64,000 nt of DNA, taken from Variovorax sp. 679 (lineage in GTDB: Bacteria; Pseudomonadota; Gammaproteobacteria; Burkholderiales; Burkholderiaceae_C). The position numbers were made by a program, and so were the translations under genes. Below are positions 38,011 through 47,511 of the stretch, piece after piece. The stretch spans positions 372,001 to 436,000 of the forward strand of contig NZ_RXFS01000005.1 of assembly GCF_003952185.1 (NCBI RefSeq). Reading direction: 5' to 3'. The notes beneath the pieces are model-generated. The model searched no databases. It was not told the DNA's origin and saw only the letters and a program-made list of their open reading frames with translations. The first letter of the stretch is position 1. Each line of letters opens with the position of its first letter.

Positions 38011-38035
38011 AAAAAGGCCTCCAGCAAAGGAGGCC
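38011..38035 (-). terminator. Rho-independent terminator downstream of prs
   Basis: Stem GGCCTCC / GGAGGCC (38016-38022 and 38029-38035), 6-nt loop, followed on the minus strand by five T residues. It lies 15 bp after the prs stop and about 47 bp before the rplY start. Confidence 0.85.
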
Positions 38036-38050
38036 CGCTTCATGCCCCGG

Positions 38051-39025
38051 TCAGAACAGGTTGTCCTGATCCGAGAACAAACTCATCACCGACTCGCCCT
38101 TGGCAATGCGCTGGATCGTTTCGGCGATCAGCGGTGCCACGGAGAGCTGGCGGATCTTTCCGCAGGCATTGGCGCCGTCGGAAAGGGGAATGGTGTTGGT
38201 CACGACCACTTCGTCGAGGGCCGAACCCTGGGTGATGCGCTCGATGGCCGGGCCCGAGAAGATCGGGTGCGTGCAATAGGCGTACACGCTCTTGGCGCCG
38301 CGTTCCTTCAGCACTTCGGCGGCTTTCACCAGCGTGCCGGCAGTGTCGATCATGTCGTCCATGATCACGCAGTTGCGGCCGTCGATCTCGCCGATCACGT
38401 TCATGACTTCGCTGACGTTGGCCTTCGGGCGGCGCTTGTCGATGATGGCGAGGTCGCAGTTCAGCTGCTTGGCCAGCGCGCGGGCGCGAACCACGCCGCC
38501 GACGTCGGGCGAGACCACGATCAGGTCTTCGTAGTTCTTGGCGCGCAGGTCGCCCAGCAGGACTGGCGACGCGTAGATGTTGTCGACGGGAATGTCGAAG
38601 AAGCCCTGGATCTGGTCGGCGTGCAGGTCCATCGTGAGCACGCGCTCGACACCGACGGTTTCCAGCAGGTTGGCCACCACCTTGGCCGAGATCGGCACGC
38701 GGCTGGAACGCGGGCGGCGGTCCTGGCGGGCATAGCCGAAGTAGGGGATCACGGCGCTGATGCGTTCGGCCGAGGCACGCTTGAGCGCATCGACCATGAT
38801 CAGCAATTCCATCAGGTTTTCGTTGGTCGGAGCGCATGTCGACTGCACCACGAACACGTCGCGCGCCCGGACGTTCTGGTTGATCTCGACGGTGACTTCA
38901 CCATCGGAGAAGCGGCCGACGCGGGCAGCACCCAGCGAGGTGCCGAGGTTGTGCGCGATTTCTGCAGCAAGGCCCGGATTGGCGTTGCCGGTGAAAACCA
39001 TGAAATCAGGGTGATTAGCCTGCAT
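38051..39025 (-). CDS. prs: Ribose-phosphate pyrophosphokinase (PRPP synthetase)
   Basis: 324 residues from the ATG at 39023-39025; an in-frame ATG at 39046 would add seven residues but the usual beginning ([20 protein letters not shown]) is at the chosen start. The ATP-binding flexible loop region, the PRPP-binding motif [17 protein letters not shown], and the catalytic segment [19 protein letters not shown] are intact. It makes PRPP from ribose 5-phosphate and ATP for nucleotide, His and Trp synthesis. It sits in the conserved order ispE, tRNA-Gln, prs, rplY, pth on the minus strand. A hairpin separates it from the tRNA and a terminator follows. Confidence 0.97.
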   Translation of the reverse strand: MQANHPDFMVFTGNANPGLAAEIAHNLGTSLGAARVGRFSDGEVTVEINQNVRARDVFVVQSTCAPTNENLMELLIMVDALKRASAERISAVIPYFGYARQDRRPRSSRVPISAKVVANLLETVGVERVLTMDLHADQIQGFFDIPVDNIYASPVLLGDLRAKNYEDLIVVSPDVGGVVRARALAKQLNCDLAIIDKRRPKANVSEVMNVIGEIDGRNCVIMDDMIDTAGTLVKAAEVLKERGAKSVYAYCTHPIFSGPAIERITQGSALDEVVVTNTIPLSDGANACGKIRQLSVAPLIAETIQRIAKGESVMSLFSDQDNLF

Positions 39026-39131
39026 GAGCGCGTCCCGGCAGTGCAAGTGGGCTTAGGAAGCCGCCAAAAGGTTCTTGTTGCGTGGCGACCGGTGAGCCGC
39101 CGATTATTGCAGCGGGTGGGCTGCAAATGAA

Positions 39132-39155
39132 GACTGCGGCCATCGGGCCGCAGTC
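39132..39155 (-). terminator. Hairpin between tRNA-Gln and prs
   Basis: Perfect 10-bp stem (GACTGCGGCC / GGCCGCAGTC) with a 4-nt loop. On the minus strand it starts 10 nt after the tRNA and is followed by the T-rich but interrupted TTCATTTGC. It is probably a tRNA terminator or 3'-processing stem that leaks into prs. Confidence 0.65.
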
Positions 39156-39165
39156 GTTGAAGATT

Positions 39166-39242
39166 TGGCAGGGGAGAAAGGATTCGAACCTTTGCATGCT
39201 GGAATCAAAATCCAGTGCCTTAACCAGCTTGGCGACTCCCCT
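39166..39242 (-). tRNA. tRNA-Gln (anticodon TTG)
   Basis: 77 nt including an encoded CCA (complement of 39166-39168). The acceptor stem pairs AGGGGAG with CTCCCCT, the anticodon arm is CTGGA-TTTTGAT-TCCAG giving anticodon TTG, and the T arm is AAAGG-TTCGAAT-CCTTT. It lies between ispE and prs on the same strand, the usual position in Burkholderiales. Confidence 0.95.
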
Positions 39243-39312
39243 ACACGGGTCGATGGTTTTCACCACCAACCGATATATGTCGCATCGAACCGAATGAACG
39301 ATCCGATCATCT

Positions 39313-40194
39313 TCAGGTTGCCCATCCGCAGAGTGGATGAACTTCCAGGTTGCTGCATTGACGAACCTGCCAGCCTTCGGGGGCTTCGAGCAGTTCCGCT
39401 TCCTGCGGCGCTTGCGGCATCTTCGCGAACACCGAACTTCCGGAGCCGGTCATCCGGGCCTTCAATCCTTGGGTGCCGAGCCATTCGATGGCGTCGGTGA
39501 CCGCGGGACAAAGTCGCTGGGCAACCGGCTGCAGGTCGTTGTGGCCGAAATCGAAAACCTGGTTTCCCAAGTTTGTCGCTTCAGACGATTCGCTATCTGC
39601 AGCAAAGCCTGAGATTATAGCAACAGGCGTGGCACGTTGAAGATCCGAAGCCGAAAAAATTAATCGGGTATCGAGTCCCTCCGGTGGTTTGACCACCGCG
39701 AAACGCGCCGGTGGGAGTGTAACCGGTGTGATTTCCTCCCCGATGCCCTCCACCCACGCATTGCGGCCGGCAAGAAAGAAAGGCACGTCGGCGCCCAGTT
39801 TCAGGCCGATGTGGGCCAGCCGCGACAGCGGCAGGTTCAGCCCCCAGAGGCGGTTCAGCGCAAGCAGGCAGGTGGCCGCATCCGACGAGCCTCCCCCCAT
39901 GCCCGCCTGGGCCGGCACATGCTTGGCGACGCCGATGTGCGCACCCTGCCCGGGTGCCGCGAATGGCTGCAGGGCGCGCGCCGCACGCAGGATCAGGTCG
40001 TCCGCGGGCAGTTCCGTCGTCAGGTCTTCCCGGCTGAGCTGGCCATCGCGCCGCAGTTCGACGTGCAGCGTGTCGCACCAGTCGATCAGCACGAAGACCG
40101 ACTGCAGCAGGTGATAGCCGTCGTCGCGCCGGCCGGTGATGTGAAGAAAGAGGTTGAGCTTGGCCGGCGCGGGGAGGTCGTAGATCGCCTTCAT
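39313..40194 (-). CDS. ispE: 4-diphosphocytidyl-2-C-methyl-D-erythritol kinase
   Basis: 293 residues from the ATG at 40192-40194. The GHMP-kinase ATP motif is HVPAQAGMGGGSSDAATCLL, the N-terminal motif is PAPAKLNLFLHITGRRDDGY, and the C-terminal motif MTGSGSSVFAK completes the set. It phosphorylates CDP-ME in the non-mevalonate isoprenoid pathway. Its start overlaps the lolB stop by four bases (ATGA), so the two are coupled; tRNA-Gln follows. Confidence 0.96.
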   Translation of the reverse strand: MKAIYDLPAPAKLNLFLHITGRRDDGYHLLQSVFVLIDWCDTLHVELRRDGQLSREDLTTELPADDLILRAARALQPFAAPGQGAHIGVAKHVPAQAGMGGGSSDAATCLLALNRLWGLNLPLSRLAHIGLKLGADVPFFLAGRNAWVEGIGEEITPVTLPPARFAVVKPPEGLDTRLIFSASDLQRATPVAIISGFAADSESSEATNLGNQVFDFGHNDLQPVAQRLCPAVTDAIEWLGTQGLKARMTGSGSSVFAKMPQAPQEAELLEAPEGWQVRQCSNLEVHPLCGWAT

Positions 40195-40718
40195 GACCGC
40201 TCGAACACGATGCGCAGATCGGCCCGCGGGCTCGGCGACTCGCGCACGGCATTCAGCCGCCCGTTGCCGAGTTGCGCAAGGTCGGGCTTCCAGCCGGGCA
40301 CCGGGTCGTTGCGGCCCGCGAGCCAGCCGAACAGTGCACCGACCGGAATGGCGGCGCCGGTCGCGGCTTCGATCAATTCGTCGACGGAGTCGAAGCGGCG
40401 TGTCCTGCTGCCGTCTTTCAGCAGCGCCTCGCCCGGTGCCCAATGCAGCTGCGCGAGCGTGCTGCCGATGGGCGTGGTGAGCGTGAGGTCGCCCGTGTCG
40501 GCCGAGCCGCGCAGCTCGAACAGCGCGGCGAAGGTCTGGACCGGCTCGCTCTCGATGCGCAGCGACATGCGGCCGCTCCAGCTGTCCGTGGATTTCGGTG
40601 CGGAAGAGCCGCCGGACAGCTGCGCGCAGCCGGCTGCCAGCAGAACGCCCGCTCCGCCCACAGCCAGAAAGGCGCGGCGGCCTGCCTGCGTTGGCGCGAA
40701 AGCCAGTGCCTGCGCCAT
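40191..40718 (-). CDS. lolB: Outer membrane lipoprotein-insertion protein LolB
   Basis: 175 residues, a lipoprotein with basic N-terminus and lipobox LAAGC. The mature protein has the LolB pattern: WSGRMSLRIESEPVQTFAAL, GDLTLTTPIGSTLAQL and the loop region SVDELIEAATGAAIPVGALF with GWLAGRNDPVPGW. LolB receives lipoproteins from LolA and places them in the outer membrane. It lies 1 bp from the stop of the TPR protein gene and overlaps ispE, the usual order in Burkholderiales. The assignment leans on synteny as well as these short motifs, because LolB is weakly conserved. Confidence 0.88.
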   Translation of the reverse strand: MAQALAFAPTQAGRRAFLAVGGAGVLLAAGCAQLSGGSSAPKSTDSWSGRMSLRIESEPVQTFAALFELRGSADTGDLTLTTPIGSTLAQLHWAPGEALLKDGSRTRRFDSVDELIEAATGAAIPVGALFGWLAGRNDPVPGWKPDLAQLGNGRLNAVRESPSPRADLRIVFERS

Positions 40719-40719
40719 C

Positions 40720-42585
40720 TCAGGGCTTCACTCGCAGGCGTTTCAGCGTTTCCTGCAGCGTCTCGTTCTCGGCATCGCTCAACAGGGCTTCCTTCCAGAT
40801 CGTGACAGCGCGGTCCTTCTGGCCGGAAGTCCACAGGACTTCGCCGAAATGCGCGCCGATCTCGGGATCGGGCCGCGTCTTGTAGGCCGCTTCGAGGATG
40901 CGGATGGCCTCGGCCGTGTTTCCGAGCCGGAACTCGACCCAGCCCAGGCTGTCGGCGATGAACGGGTCTGCCGGCGCCAGTTGCACGGCCTTCTGGATCA
41001 GCGTGCGTGCCTCTTCGAGCCGGATCTTGCGATCGGCGAGCGAGTAGCCCAGCGCGTTGTATGCGTTCTGGTTCTCGGGCTTGAGTTCGATGAGCCGGCG
41101 CAGCAGGCGCTCCATGTCGTCGAGGCGGTTGAGCTTCTCGGCGATCATGGCCTGGTCGTAGACGAGGTCGCCGTCGTCCGGCGACGCCGCCGAGGCTTGG
41201 GCGAGCATGTCGTATGCCGCCTGGAACTGCTTAGCGTCGCGCAGCAGCTGAACTTCGGCCAGGAACTTCTGCTTCTTGTCCTCGGGCGTGCGCTCGGGCA
41301 GTCCGCGGATGACTTCGCGGGCCTGGGGCAGCTTGCCCTGGCGCGCCAGCAGGGTCGCGCGGCGCGTCTGCGCGGCCACCAGCTCGTCGGCGCCGTCGAT
41401 GCGCGAGAGCCAGCGCTCGGCTGCCGCATAGTCCTTGCGCCGCTCGGCCAGCTGCGACAGCGCGAAGTACGCCTGCGACAGGCCGCGTTTGCGGTCGGCT
41501 GCGTCATTGGCGTCGGCATCCTTGCTGGCGGCCTTCTGGCTGCCCGACAATTCGATGAAGCGCTTGATCGAGGCCTCGGCCGCGGCGTCCTGCCGGTTCT
41601 GCATCTGCAGGCTGCCGAGGAGCAGCCACGGCTCCGCGAGTTCGGGGCGCGACGTGGTCACCGTCTGGAGCTGCGCGGCGGCATCGTTGTAGCGCCGGTT
41701 CTCGACCAGCACACGTGCATAGGCAATGCGCAGGTCGGGCGCGGCCTTCGGGTTGTTGTTCAGGTAGCGCGTGACGATCGGTTCGGCGAGCGGCTGGCCG
41801 GGGTCGATCATTTCGAGCGCCAGCACGGCAGGTGCCTCGGAGGCCGGATCGATCTCCTGGCCCTTGCGCGCGGCCTCGAGCGCACTGGAAGCATCGCCCG
41901 CGTTGAGGCGCAGCCGACCGACGGTGGCCCAGGCGAGCCCGCCGGTGGTGGGGCTCTTCAGCTCGTCGACCAAAGCCTGCTCGACCACCGAGGCGGCGAG
42001 CTTCTTGTCCGAAGCGCGCGAGTAGTTGCGTGCGATCACGGCCATGAGCAGCGGGCGCTCGATCTGCGAGGTGGCTGCCACTTCGGCGCGCAGCGGCTCG
42101 ACGGTTTCGCCGATGCGGTTCAGCGCGATCAGGATCTGCAACTCGATGCGGCGTGCGTCGCGCGAGTTCGGCAAGGTTTCCTGCCAGGCCCGTGCCGCGG
42201 CCAGCGCCGCATCGCCGGAGCGCGATTGCAGGGCGATCTCGACCGCGCGCTGGAACAGCTTGCCGTCGCGCAGCCGGCGGGCGGCATCGAGCACGAGCGC
42301 GTAGCCGGAGCCCGGGTCGCCGGAGCGCGCCGTCATTTCGCCCATCAGGATTTCGTAGAACAGGTCGGCCGTCAGTGCAGACTGCAACGGTGCCGCAGGT
42401 TCGCTGGCCGCCTTTGCCGCGGCCGGACGAGGCCTGGCCGCGGGCTTCGGCGGTGCCGACCGTTCGATGACGGGAGCGGGGCTGGCGGGGGTTGCGGGAT
42501 CGGAAGATTGCGCGTGAACGGCACAAGCCATCAAGGCGAGAGACGCGGCCGCCGCAAGGCGGTGTCGGCGGGGCGAAAGATTCAT
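40720..42585 (-). CDS. Exported tetratricopeptide-repeat protein
   Basis: 621 residues. A signal peptide (MNLSPRRHRLAAAASLALMA, cleavage near VHAQ) and an Ala/Pro-rich linker to about residue 60 precede many tandem TPRs covering the rest of the protein; clear units include PENQNAYNALGYSLADRKIR and PADPFIADSLGWVEFRLGNT. Similar proteins sit upstream of lolB in Burkholderiales but I know of no assigned function; a scaffold role in the envelope is a guess. It is divergent from mutM (83 bp). Confidence 0.85.
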   Translation of the reverse strand: MNLSPRRHRLAAAASLALMACAVHAQSSDPATPASPAPVIERSAPPKPAARPRPAAAKAASEPAAPLQSALTADLFYEILMGEMTARSGDPGSGYALVLDAARRLRDGKLFQRAVEIALQSRSGDAALAAARAWQETLPNSRDARRIELQILIALNRIGETVEPLRAEVAATSQIERPLLMAVIARNYSRASDKKLAASVVEQALVDELKSPTTGGLAWATVGRLRLNAGDASSALEAARKGQEIDPASEAPAVLALEMIDPGQPLAEPIVTRYLNNNPKAAPDLRIAYARVLVENRRYNDAAAQLQTVTTSRPELAEPWLLLGSLQMQNRQDAAAEASIKRFIELSGSQKAASKDADANDAADRKRGLSQAYFALSQLAERRKDYAAAERWLSRIDGADELVAAQTRRATLLARQGKLPQAREVIRGLPERTPEDKKQKFLAEVQLLRDAKQFQAAYDMLAQASAASPDDGDLVYDQAMIAEKLNRLDDMERLLRRLIELKPENQNAYNALGYSLADRKIRLEEARTLIQKAVQLAPADPFIADSLGWVEFRLGNTAEAIRILEAAYKTRPDPEIGAHFGEVLWTSGQKDRAVTIWKEALLSDAENETLQETLKRLRVKP

Positions 42586-42668
42586 CTGGTCATAATAATC
42601 CAGGCTTTTGAACGAGCATCGCGTGGGGCCTCGTCGCCGCCGGCGTTTGCCTGAGATTTACTTTTTTC

Positions 42669-43481
42669 ATGCCCGAGCTACCCGAAGTCGAAGTTACCCG
42701 CCGTGGGTTTGCCGATCGCATCGCAGGCGGGCGCGTCGAGGCGGTTCGCATCGGCAAGCCCTTGCGCTGGGCACTGATGGTGCTGCCCGAGGCGCTTGTC
42801 GGGCGGCAGGTGCGCGAGGTGCGCAGGCGCGGCAAGTACCTGCTGATCGACCTGGACCGCGGCATCCTGCTGCTGCACCTGGGTATGTCGGGCAGCCTGC
42901 GCTTCGATGCGGCACTGCCGCCGCCCGGGCCGCACGACCATTTCGACCTCGTCACCGACCGGGGCACGCTGCGGCTCAACGATCCGCGCCGCTTCGGCGC
43001 CGTGGTCTACGTGGAGGACGAAGCCGCGCCGTGGGCCATCAAGCTGCTCGGCGGCCTGGGCATGGAGCCGCTGGACGAAGGCTTCGACCTCGATGCCTTC
43101 CACGCCGGCCTCAGGAAGCGCAAGACCGCCGTCAAGCAGGTGCTGCTGGCCGGCGACGTGGTGGTGGGTGTGGGCAACATCTACGCGTCGGAGGCGCTGT
43201 TCCAGGCGGGCATCCGGCCGACGCTGTCGGCGGCGCGCATCAGCCGTCCGCGCGCGGCCAGGCTCCATGCGGCCGTGCGTGAAATCCTGGCGCGGGCGGT
43301 GGAGAAGGGCGGCAGCACGCTGCGCGATTTCTCCAATGTGGACGGCCAGAATGGCTATTTCCAGCTCGAAGCGACCGTCTACGGCCGCGCTGGCGAGCCG
43401 TGTCGGGTTTGTGCAACGCCGATCAAGCTGCTGCGCCAGGGGCAGCGCTCCACCTATTACTGCCCCAATTGCCAGAAGTAG
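42669..43481 (+). CDS. mutM: Formamidopyrimidine-DNA glycosylase
   Basis: 270 residues. The catalytic N-terminus [14 protein letters not shown] gives Pro2 (Schiff-base nucleophile) and Glu3. The H2TH region contains [20 protein letters not shown] and the C-terminal zinc finger [16 protein letters not shown] ... CPNC is complete, with the intercalating Arg-loop region present. It excises 8-oxoguanine and formamidopyrimidines. It is followed at about 100 bp by a dynamin-like GTPase and then mutY, so both GO-system glycosylases are in one plus-strand cluster. Confidence 0.97.
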   Translation: MPELPEVEVTRRGFADRIAGGRVEAVRIGKPLRWALMVLPEALVGRQVREVRRRGKYLLIDLDRGILLLHLGMSGSLRFDAALPPPGPHDHFDLVTDRGTLRLNDPRRFGAVVYVEDEAAPWAIKLLGGLGMEPLDEGFDLDAFHAGLRKRKTAVKQVLLAGDVVVGVGNIYASEALFQAGIRPTLSAARISRPRAARLHAAVREILARAVEKGGSTLRDFSNVDGQNGYFQLEATVYGRAGEPCRVCATPIKLLRQGQRSTYYCPNCQK

Positions 43482-43583
43482 GCACAGGCCCGCGCAAAAG
43501 AAACCGAAAAATAGAAACAATCCAGAAACCATGGCGGCATGCCTGCCGATGTATATTTGTAAATTGTTTCTTACATATCCCCC

Positions 43584-45545
43584 TTGAGCCGCTCCTTCAA
43601 CCAACAACTCGATCAGCACGGCGCATGGCGGAGCAATTTCGCCCACCGGCTGCAGTGGCTGTCCCGCTGGCTGACCGAGAACGAGTTGCTCGACCAGGCG
43701 GTGGCGGAGCGCCTGCGCGGGCTCGAGACGCAGATCCGTACCAGCAAGGTCATGGTCGCCTTCGTCGCGGAGTTCTCGCGCGGCAAGTCGGAACTGATCA
43801 ACGCCATCTTCTTCGCCGGCTATGGGCGGCGCATCATGCCCGCGAGCGCCGGCCGCACGACGATGTGCCCGACCGAGCTGGGCTACGACGCCGCGCATGC
43901 GCCCAAGCTGCGCCTGCTGCCCATCGAGACCCGGCTGGAGCCCCATTCGCTGGCTCACTGGCGCGACAAGCCCACGCGCTGGACCGAGATCGCCATCGAC
44001 GTCGGCAATGCCGAGCAACTGGCGCAGGCCATGAGCAAGGTGGCCGAGGTGCGCTGGGTCAGCAAGGACGAAGCCCGCACGCTGGGCTTCTGGAACGACG
44101 ACACGCCCGACGACAACCCGGTGCAGGACGCCGAAGGCCGCGTTGAAATCCCGCGCTGGCGCCACGCGGTGCTGAACATGCCGCACCCGCTGCTGGAGCA
44201 GGGGCTGGTGATTCTCGACACGCCGGGCCTGAACGCGATCGGCGCCGAACCCGAACTTACCGTGAGCCTGATCCCGCAGGCGCACGCGGTGGTCTTCATT
44301 CTTGGCGCCGAAACCGGCGTGACGCGCTCCGACCTCTCGATCTGGCGCGAACATCTGATCACCGAGGACGAAGGTAACGACACGCGCTTCGTGGTGCTCA
44401 ACAAGATCGACACGATGTGGGACACGCTGAGCGCCCCCGTGCAGATCGAACAGCAGATCGAGCGCCAGCGCGAAGGCGCGGCCCGCCTGCTCGAAGTGCC
44501 GCTGGCGCAGGTGCTGCCCGTGTCCGCGCAGAAGGGCCTGCAGGCCAAGATCCAGCACGACAGCCTGCTGCTGCAGGCCAGCCGCCTGCCGGCGCTCGAA
44601 TCGCTGCTGGCCGAAGGCGTCCTCGGCAAGCGCGAAACCATGCTGCGGCTCGCTGTCGACGCGGGCATGACCGCGCTGCGTGCCGAGGCCGAACGCATTT
44701 TGAAGGTGCGCCAGCGCGACCTGGCCGAGCAGGCGCTCGAACTGCAGGGGCTGCGCGGCAAGAACGTCTCGGTGATCCGCCACATGCGCGCGCGCATCGA
44801 CCAGGAGCATGCCGAGTTCGAAGGCAGCAACACGCGCATCCTGGCGCTGCGCTCGGTGCAGGGCAAGCTGCTGCGCGAGGTGTATGCCGTGCTCGGCCGC
44901 ACCGCGCTGAAGGCAGACATGGTGAAGCTGTCGGCAGCGCTCAAGCGCCCCGGCGTCAAGTTCAACGTGCGCAAGGTGTACGCAGAGACTTTCGACTCGC
45001 TGCGCAACAACCTGCGCGAAGTGCAGGCGACCACGGCCGAGATCCAGTCGATGCTGCACGCCACCTTCCGCCAGCTCAACGCCGAGCAGGGCTTCACCCT
45101 GCAGGCACCGGCCGAGCCTGATCTGACCGGCTTCGAGCAGGAGCTGGCGCAGATCGAGCGCAGCCACATCCACTACCTGGGCGTGGGCAACCTGCTGAAG
45201 CTCGCGCAGGCCGACTTCTGCGACAAGCTGGTCCGTGCGCTGGCCAGCCGGCTGAGGCTGGTCAACGAGGCCGCCATGACCGAGGTGGAGCGCTGGAGCA
45301 AGGGCGCGAGCGCGCAGATCGATGCGCAGCTCAAGGAGCGCCGCCGCAACTTCAGCAAGCGCATCGAGGCGATCGAGCGCATCCAAAGCGCGGCGGGCAA
45401 TCTCGACGAACGGTTGATCGAACTCGCTGCGCAGGAAAGCAATCTTGCCGAGCTGCATGTGCAGCTGCGCGAGTTCACTTCGCTCATCGCACAGCACGGA
45501 AAGCCGCAACCCGCGGCCACCATCGGCGAACTGCGTGCGGCCTGA
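43584..45545 (+). CDS. Dynamin-like GTPase
   Basis: 653 residues from a TTG start. The GTPase motifs are G1 AEFSRGKSEL, G3 LDTPGLNAIG and G4 VVLNKIDTMW; the first Gly of a canonical P-loop is Ala here, which is frequent in bacterial dynamin-like proteins. The C-terminal 300 residues are long amphipathic helices suited to a stalk and coiled coil; no clear membrane segment is seen, so a peripheral membrane or soluble role is open. Function is unknown. It sits between mutM and mutY, and mutY begins inside its last codons, suggesting a link to DNA repair or simply operon membership. Confidence 0.88.
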   Translation: MSRSFNQQLDQHGAWRSNFAHRLQWLSRWLTENELLDQAVAERLRGLETQIRTSKVMVAFVAEFSRGKSELINAIFFAGYGRRIMPASAGRTTMCPTELGYDAAHAPKLRLLPIETRLEPHSLAHWRDKPTRWTEIAIDVGNAEQLAQAMSKVAEVRWVSKDEARTLGFWNDDTPDDNPVQDAEGRVEIPRWRHAVLNMPHPLLEQGLVILDTPGLNAIGAEPELTVSLIPQAHAVVFILGAETGVTRSDLSIWREHLITEDEGNDTRFVVLNKIDTMWDTLSAPVQIEQQIERQREGAARLLEVPLAQVLPVSAQKGLQAKIQHDSLLLQASRLPALESLLAEGVLGKRETMLRLAVDAGMTALRAEAERILKVRQRDLAEQALELQGLRGKNVSVIRHMRARIDQEHAEFEGSNTRILALRSVQGKLLREVYAVLGRTALKADMVKLSAALKRPGVKFNVRKVYAETFDSLRNNLREVQATTAEIQSMLHATFRQLNAEQGFTLQAPAEPDLTGFEQELAQIERSHIHYLGVGNLLKLAQADFCDKLVRALASRLRLVNEAAMTEVERWSKGASAQIDAQLKERRRNFSKRIEAIERIQSAAGNLDERLIELAAQESNLAELHVQLREFTSLIAQHGKPQPAATIGELRAA

Positions 45546-46620
45546 AGATTCCGCCTCCAAGGCGGCGGCGACTGCAACCCTGGCATTGCCCCCGGATTTC
45601 GCTGCGCAAATCGTGAGCTGGCAGCGCAGCCACGGCCGCAGCCAGTTGCCGTGGCAGAACACCCGCGACCCGTACCGCGTGTGGCTGTCGGAGGTGATGC
45701 TCCAGCAGACGCAGGTGTCGACGGTGCTCGGCTACTTCGCGCGTTTTCTCGAACGCTTTCCCGACGTGAAGGCGTTGGCCGCCGGCACGGAGGACGAGGT
45801 GTTCGGGCTCTGGAGCGGGTTGGGCTACTACAGCCGCGCGCGCAACATGCATCGCTGCGCGCAGGAGGTCGTCGCGCGCTTCGGCGGCGAGTTTCCGCGC
45901 ACCGCCGCCGAGCTGGTCACCCTGCCGGGCATCGGCCGGTCGACTTCCGCTGCCATCGCCGCCTTCTGCTTCGGCGAGCGCGTGGCGATCCTCGACGGCA
46001 ACGTGAAGCGCGTGCTGACGCGCGTGCTTGGCTTCGCGGGCGACATGTCTTCCGCGGCACAGGAGCGTGCGCTGTGGGACCTGGCGACGCAACTCCTGCC
46101 GCCTGCCAGGGAAAAGGAAGCCATCGCGTCCTACACGCAGGGCGTGATGGACATGGGTGCCACGGTGTGCCTGCCGCGCAAGCCGAGCTGCATGATCTGC
46201 CCGGTCCAGAAGGCCTGCGCGGCCCTGCGCGAAGGCGCGCCGGAGCGCTACCCCGTCAAGACGCGCAAGCTCAAGCGCAGCGCCCAATCGCTCTGGGTGC
46301 TGCTGGCGCGCGATGCGCAAGGCCGCGTGTGGCTGGAGAAGCGGCCGGCGAAGGGCATCTGGGCCGGGCTCTACTGCCTGCCGGTATTCGACAGCCGCGA
46401 AGATCTTCTGGCCGCGTTGCCCGCGACCGCGCGGCGCGGCGCGCATGACCTGCCGGCCTTCGTGCATGTGCTGACCCACAAGGACCTGCACCTGCATCCG
46501 GTGCAGATCGACGGCGGCCAGCCGCAGGGCGAGGGCGCGCGCTGGGTCGGGGTGGAGGAATGGAGTCGGCTGGGCCTGCCGGCTCCGATGCGAAAGCTGC
46601 TGGAGGGCGGCGGGGCCTAG
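45535..46620 (+). CDS. mutY: A/G-specific adenine glycosylase
   Basis: 361 residues from a GTG at 45535 that overlaps the end of the GTPase gene (stop 45543-45545). The helix-hairpin-helix is LPGIGRSTSAAIAAFCFGE with catalytic Asp in ILDGNVKRVL, the [4Fe-4S] cluster ligands are C-x6-C-x2-C-x5-C in CLPRKPSCMICPVQKAC, and a NUDIX-like C-terminal domain (about residues 230-350) recognises 8-oxoG. It removes adenine mispaired with 8-oxoguanine. Upstream in-frame ATGs lie inside the GTPase gene and lack family similarity. It is convergent with rapZ. Confidence 0.95.
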   Translation: MRPEDSASKAAATATLALPPDFAAQIVSWQRSHGRSQLPWQNTRDPYRVWLSEVMLQQTQVSTVLGYFARFLERFPDVKALAAGTEDEVFGLWSGLGYYSRARNMHRCAQEVVARFGGEFPRTAAELVTLPGIGRSTSAAIAAFCFGERVAILDGNVKRVLTRVLGFAGDMSSAAQERALWDLATQLLPPAREKEAIASYTQGVMDMGATVCLPRKPSCMICPVQKACAALREGAPERYPVKTRKLKRSAQSLWVLLARDAQGRVWLEKRPAKGIWAGLYCLPVFDSREDLLAALPATARRGAHDLPAFVHVLTHKDLHLHPVQIDGGQPQGEGARWVGVEEWSRLGLPAPMRKLLEGGGA

Positions 46621-46632
46621 CCCTGCGTTCGA

Positions 46633-47511
46633 TCAGTTCGCGTCGAGCTCGCGGTGCCGCTTGAGCGCACCCCAGCGAGCGCCGAACGAGCGGGCCAGCT
46701 GCTCGACCAGGAACACCGAGCGGTGTTGCCCGCCGGTGCATCCGATGGCCACCGTCACGTAGCTGCGATGGTCGCGCGCGAGCGCGTCGAGCCAGTGCGT
46801 CAGGAACTGCTCGATGTCGTCGTACATGCGCGCCACGTCGTCATGCTCGCGCAACCACTCGATCACCGGCTCGTCGCGGCCCGTGAGCGGGCGCAGCGCT
46901 GGCACGTAGTGCGGGTTGGGCAGCATGCGCACGTCGAACACATAGTCGGCATCCAGCGGCACGCCGCGCTTGAAGGCGAAGGATTCGAACACCAGCGTCA
47001 GCGCGCTCTGCGGCGCCGAGATCAGCGACTTGATGTAGCTCTGCAGCTGCGCCGGCCGGATCAGGCTGGTGTCGATCACGTCGGCGCCGTCGCGCAGGTC
47101 GGCCAGCAGTTCGCGTTCGAGTTCGATGGCCTGCACCAGCACGCGATGCTGCTCGGGCACGTCGGTGCGCCCTTCCTGGCGCGAGAGCGGATGGCGGCGG
47201 CGGGTTTCCGAATAGCGGCGCAGCAGGGCGTCGGTGGTCGCGTCGAGGAACAGCGAGCGCAGCGAGATGCCGCCGTCGCGGCGCAGCGCCTCGAGCTGCT
47301 GCGGGACGGTCGGCAGCGAGACGCCGCTGCGCACGTCCATGGCAATGGCGACCCGCGTGGCCTGCTGCTCGTGCTGCAGCGCGATGAACGAAGTCAGCAG
47401 TTCGGGCGGCAGGTTGTCGACGCAGTAGTAGCCCGCGTCTTCCAGCGCATGCAGGGCCACCGACTTGCCGGAGCCCGACATGCCCGTGATGAGCACAAGG
47501 TCGAGGGTCAT
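46633..47511 (-). CDS. rapZ: RNase adapter protein RapZ (nucleotide-binding, YvcJ family)
   Basis: 292 residues from the ATG at 47509-47511. Walker A is [17 protein letters not shown], and the C-terminal domain signature [20 protein letters not shown] is intact. In enterobacteria RapZ guides RNase E to the GlmZ small RNA and senses glucosamine 6-phosphate; whether this circuit exists here is unknown. Its start overlaps the recN stop by four bases (ATGA). The gene order nadK-recN-rapZ on the minus strand suggests one transcript. Confidence 0.95.
   Translation of the reverse strand: MTLDLVLITGMSGSGKSVALHALEDAGYYCVDNLPPELLTSFIALQHEQQATRVAIAMDVRSGVSLPTVPQQLEALRRDGGISLRSLFLDATTDALLRRYSETRRRHPLSRQEGRTDVPEQHRVLVQAIELERELLADLRDGADVIDTSLIRPAQLQSYIKSLISAPQSALTLVFESFAFKRGVPLDADYVFDVRMLPNPHYVPALRPLTGRDEPVIEWLREHDDVARMYDDIEQFLTHWLDALARDHRSYVTVAIGCTGGQHRSVFLVEQLARSFGARWGALKRHRELDAN

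Noticed and set aside
39811..42654. Plus-strand open frame of 947 codons opposite lolB, ispE and the TPR gene
   Set aside because: Shadow frame; Leu/Gln/Arg-rich without domains, while the minus strand has three genes with clear motifs and coupled starts.
42678..45662. Minus-strand open frame of 994 codons opposite mutM and the GTPase
   Set aside because: Same reason: composition is that of an antisense reading, and mutM and the GTPase motifs on the plus strand are unambiguous.
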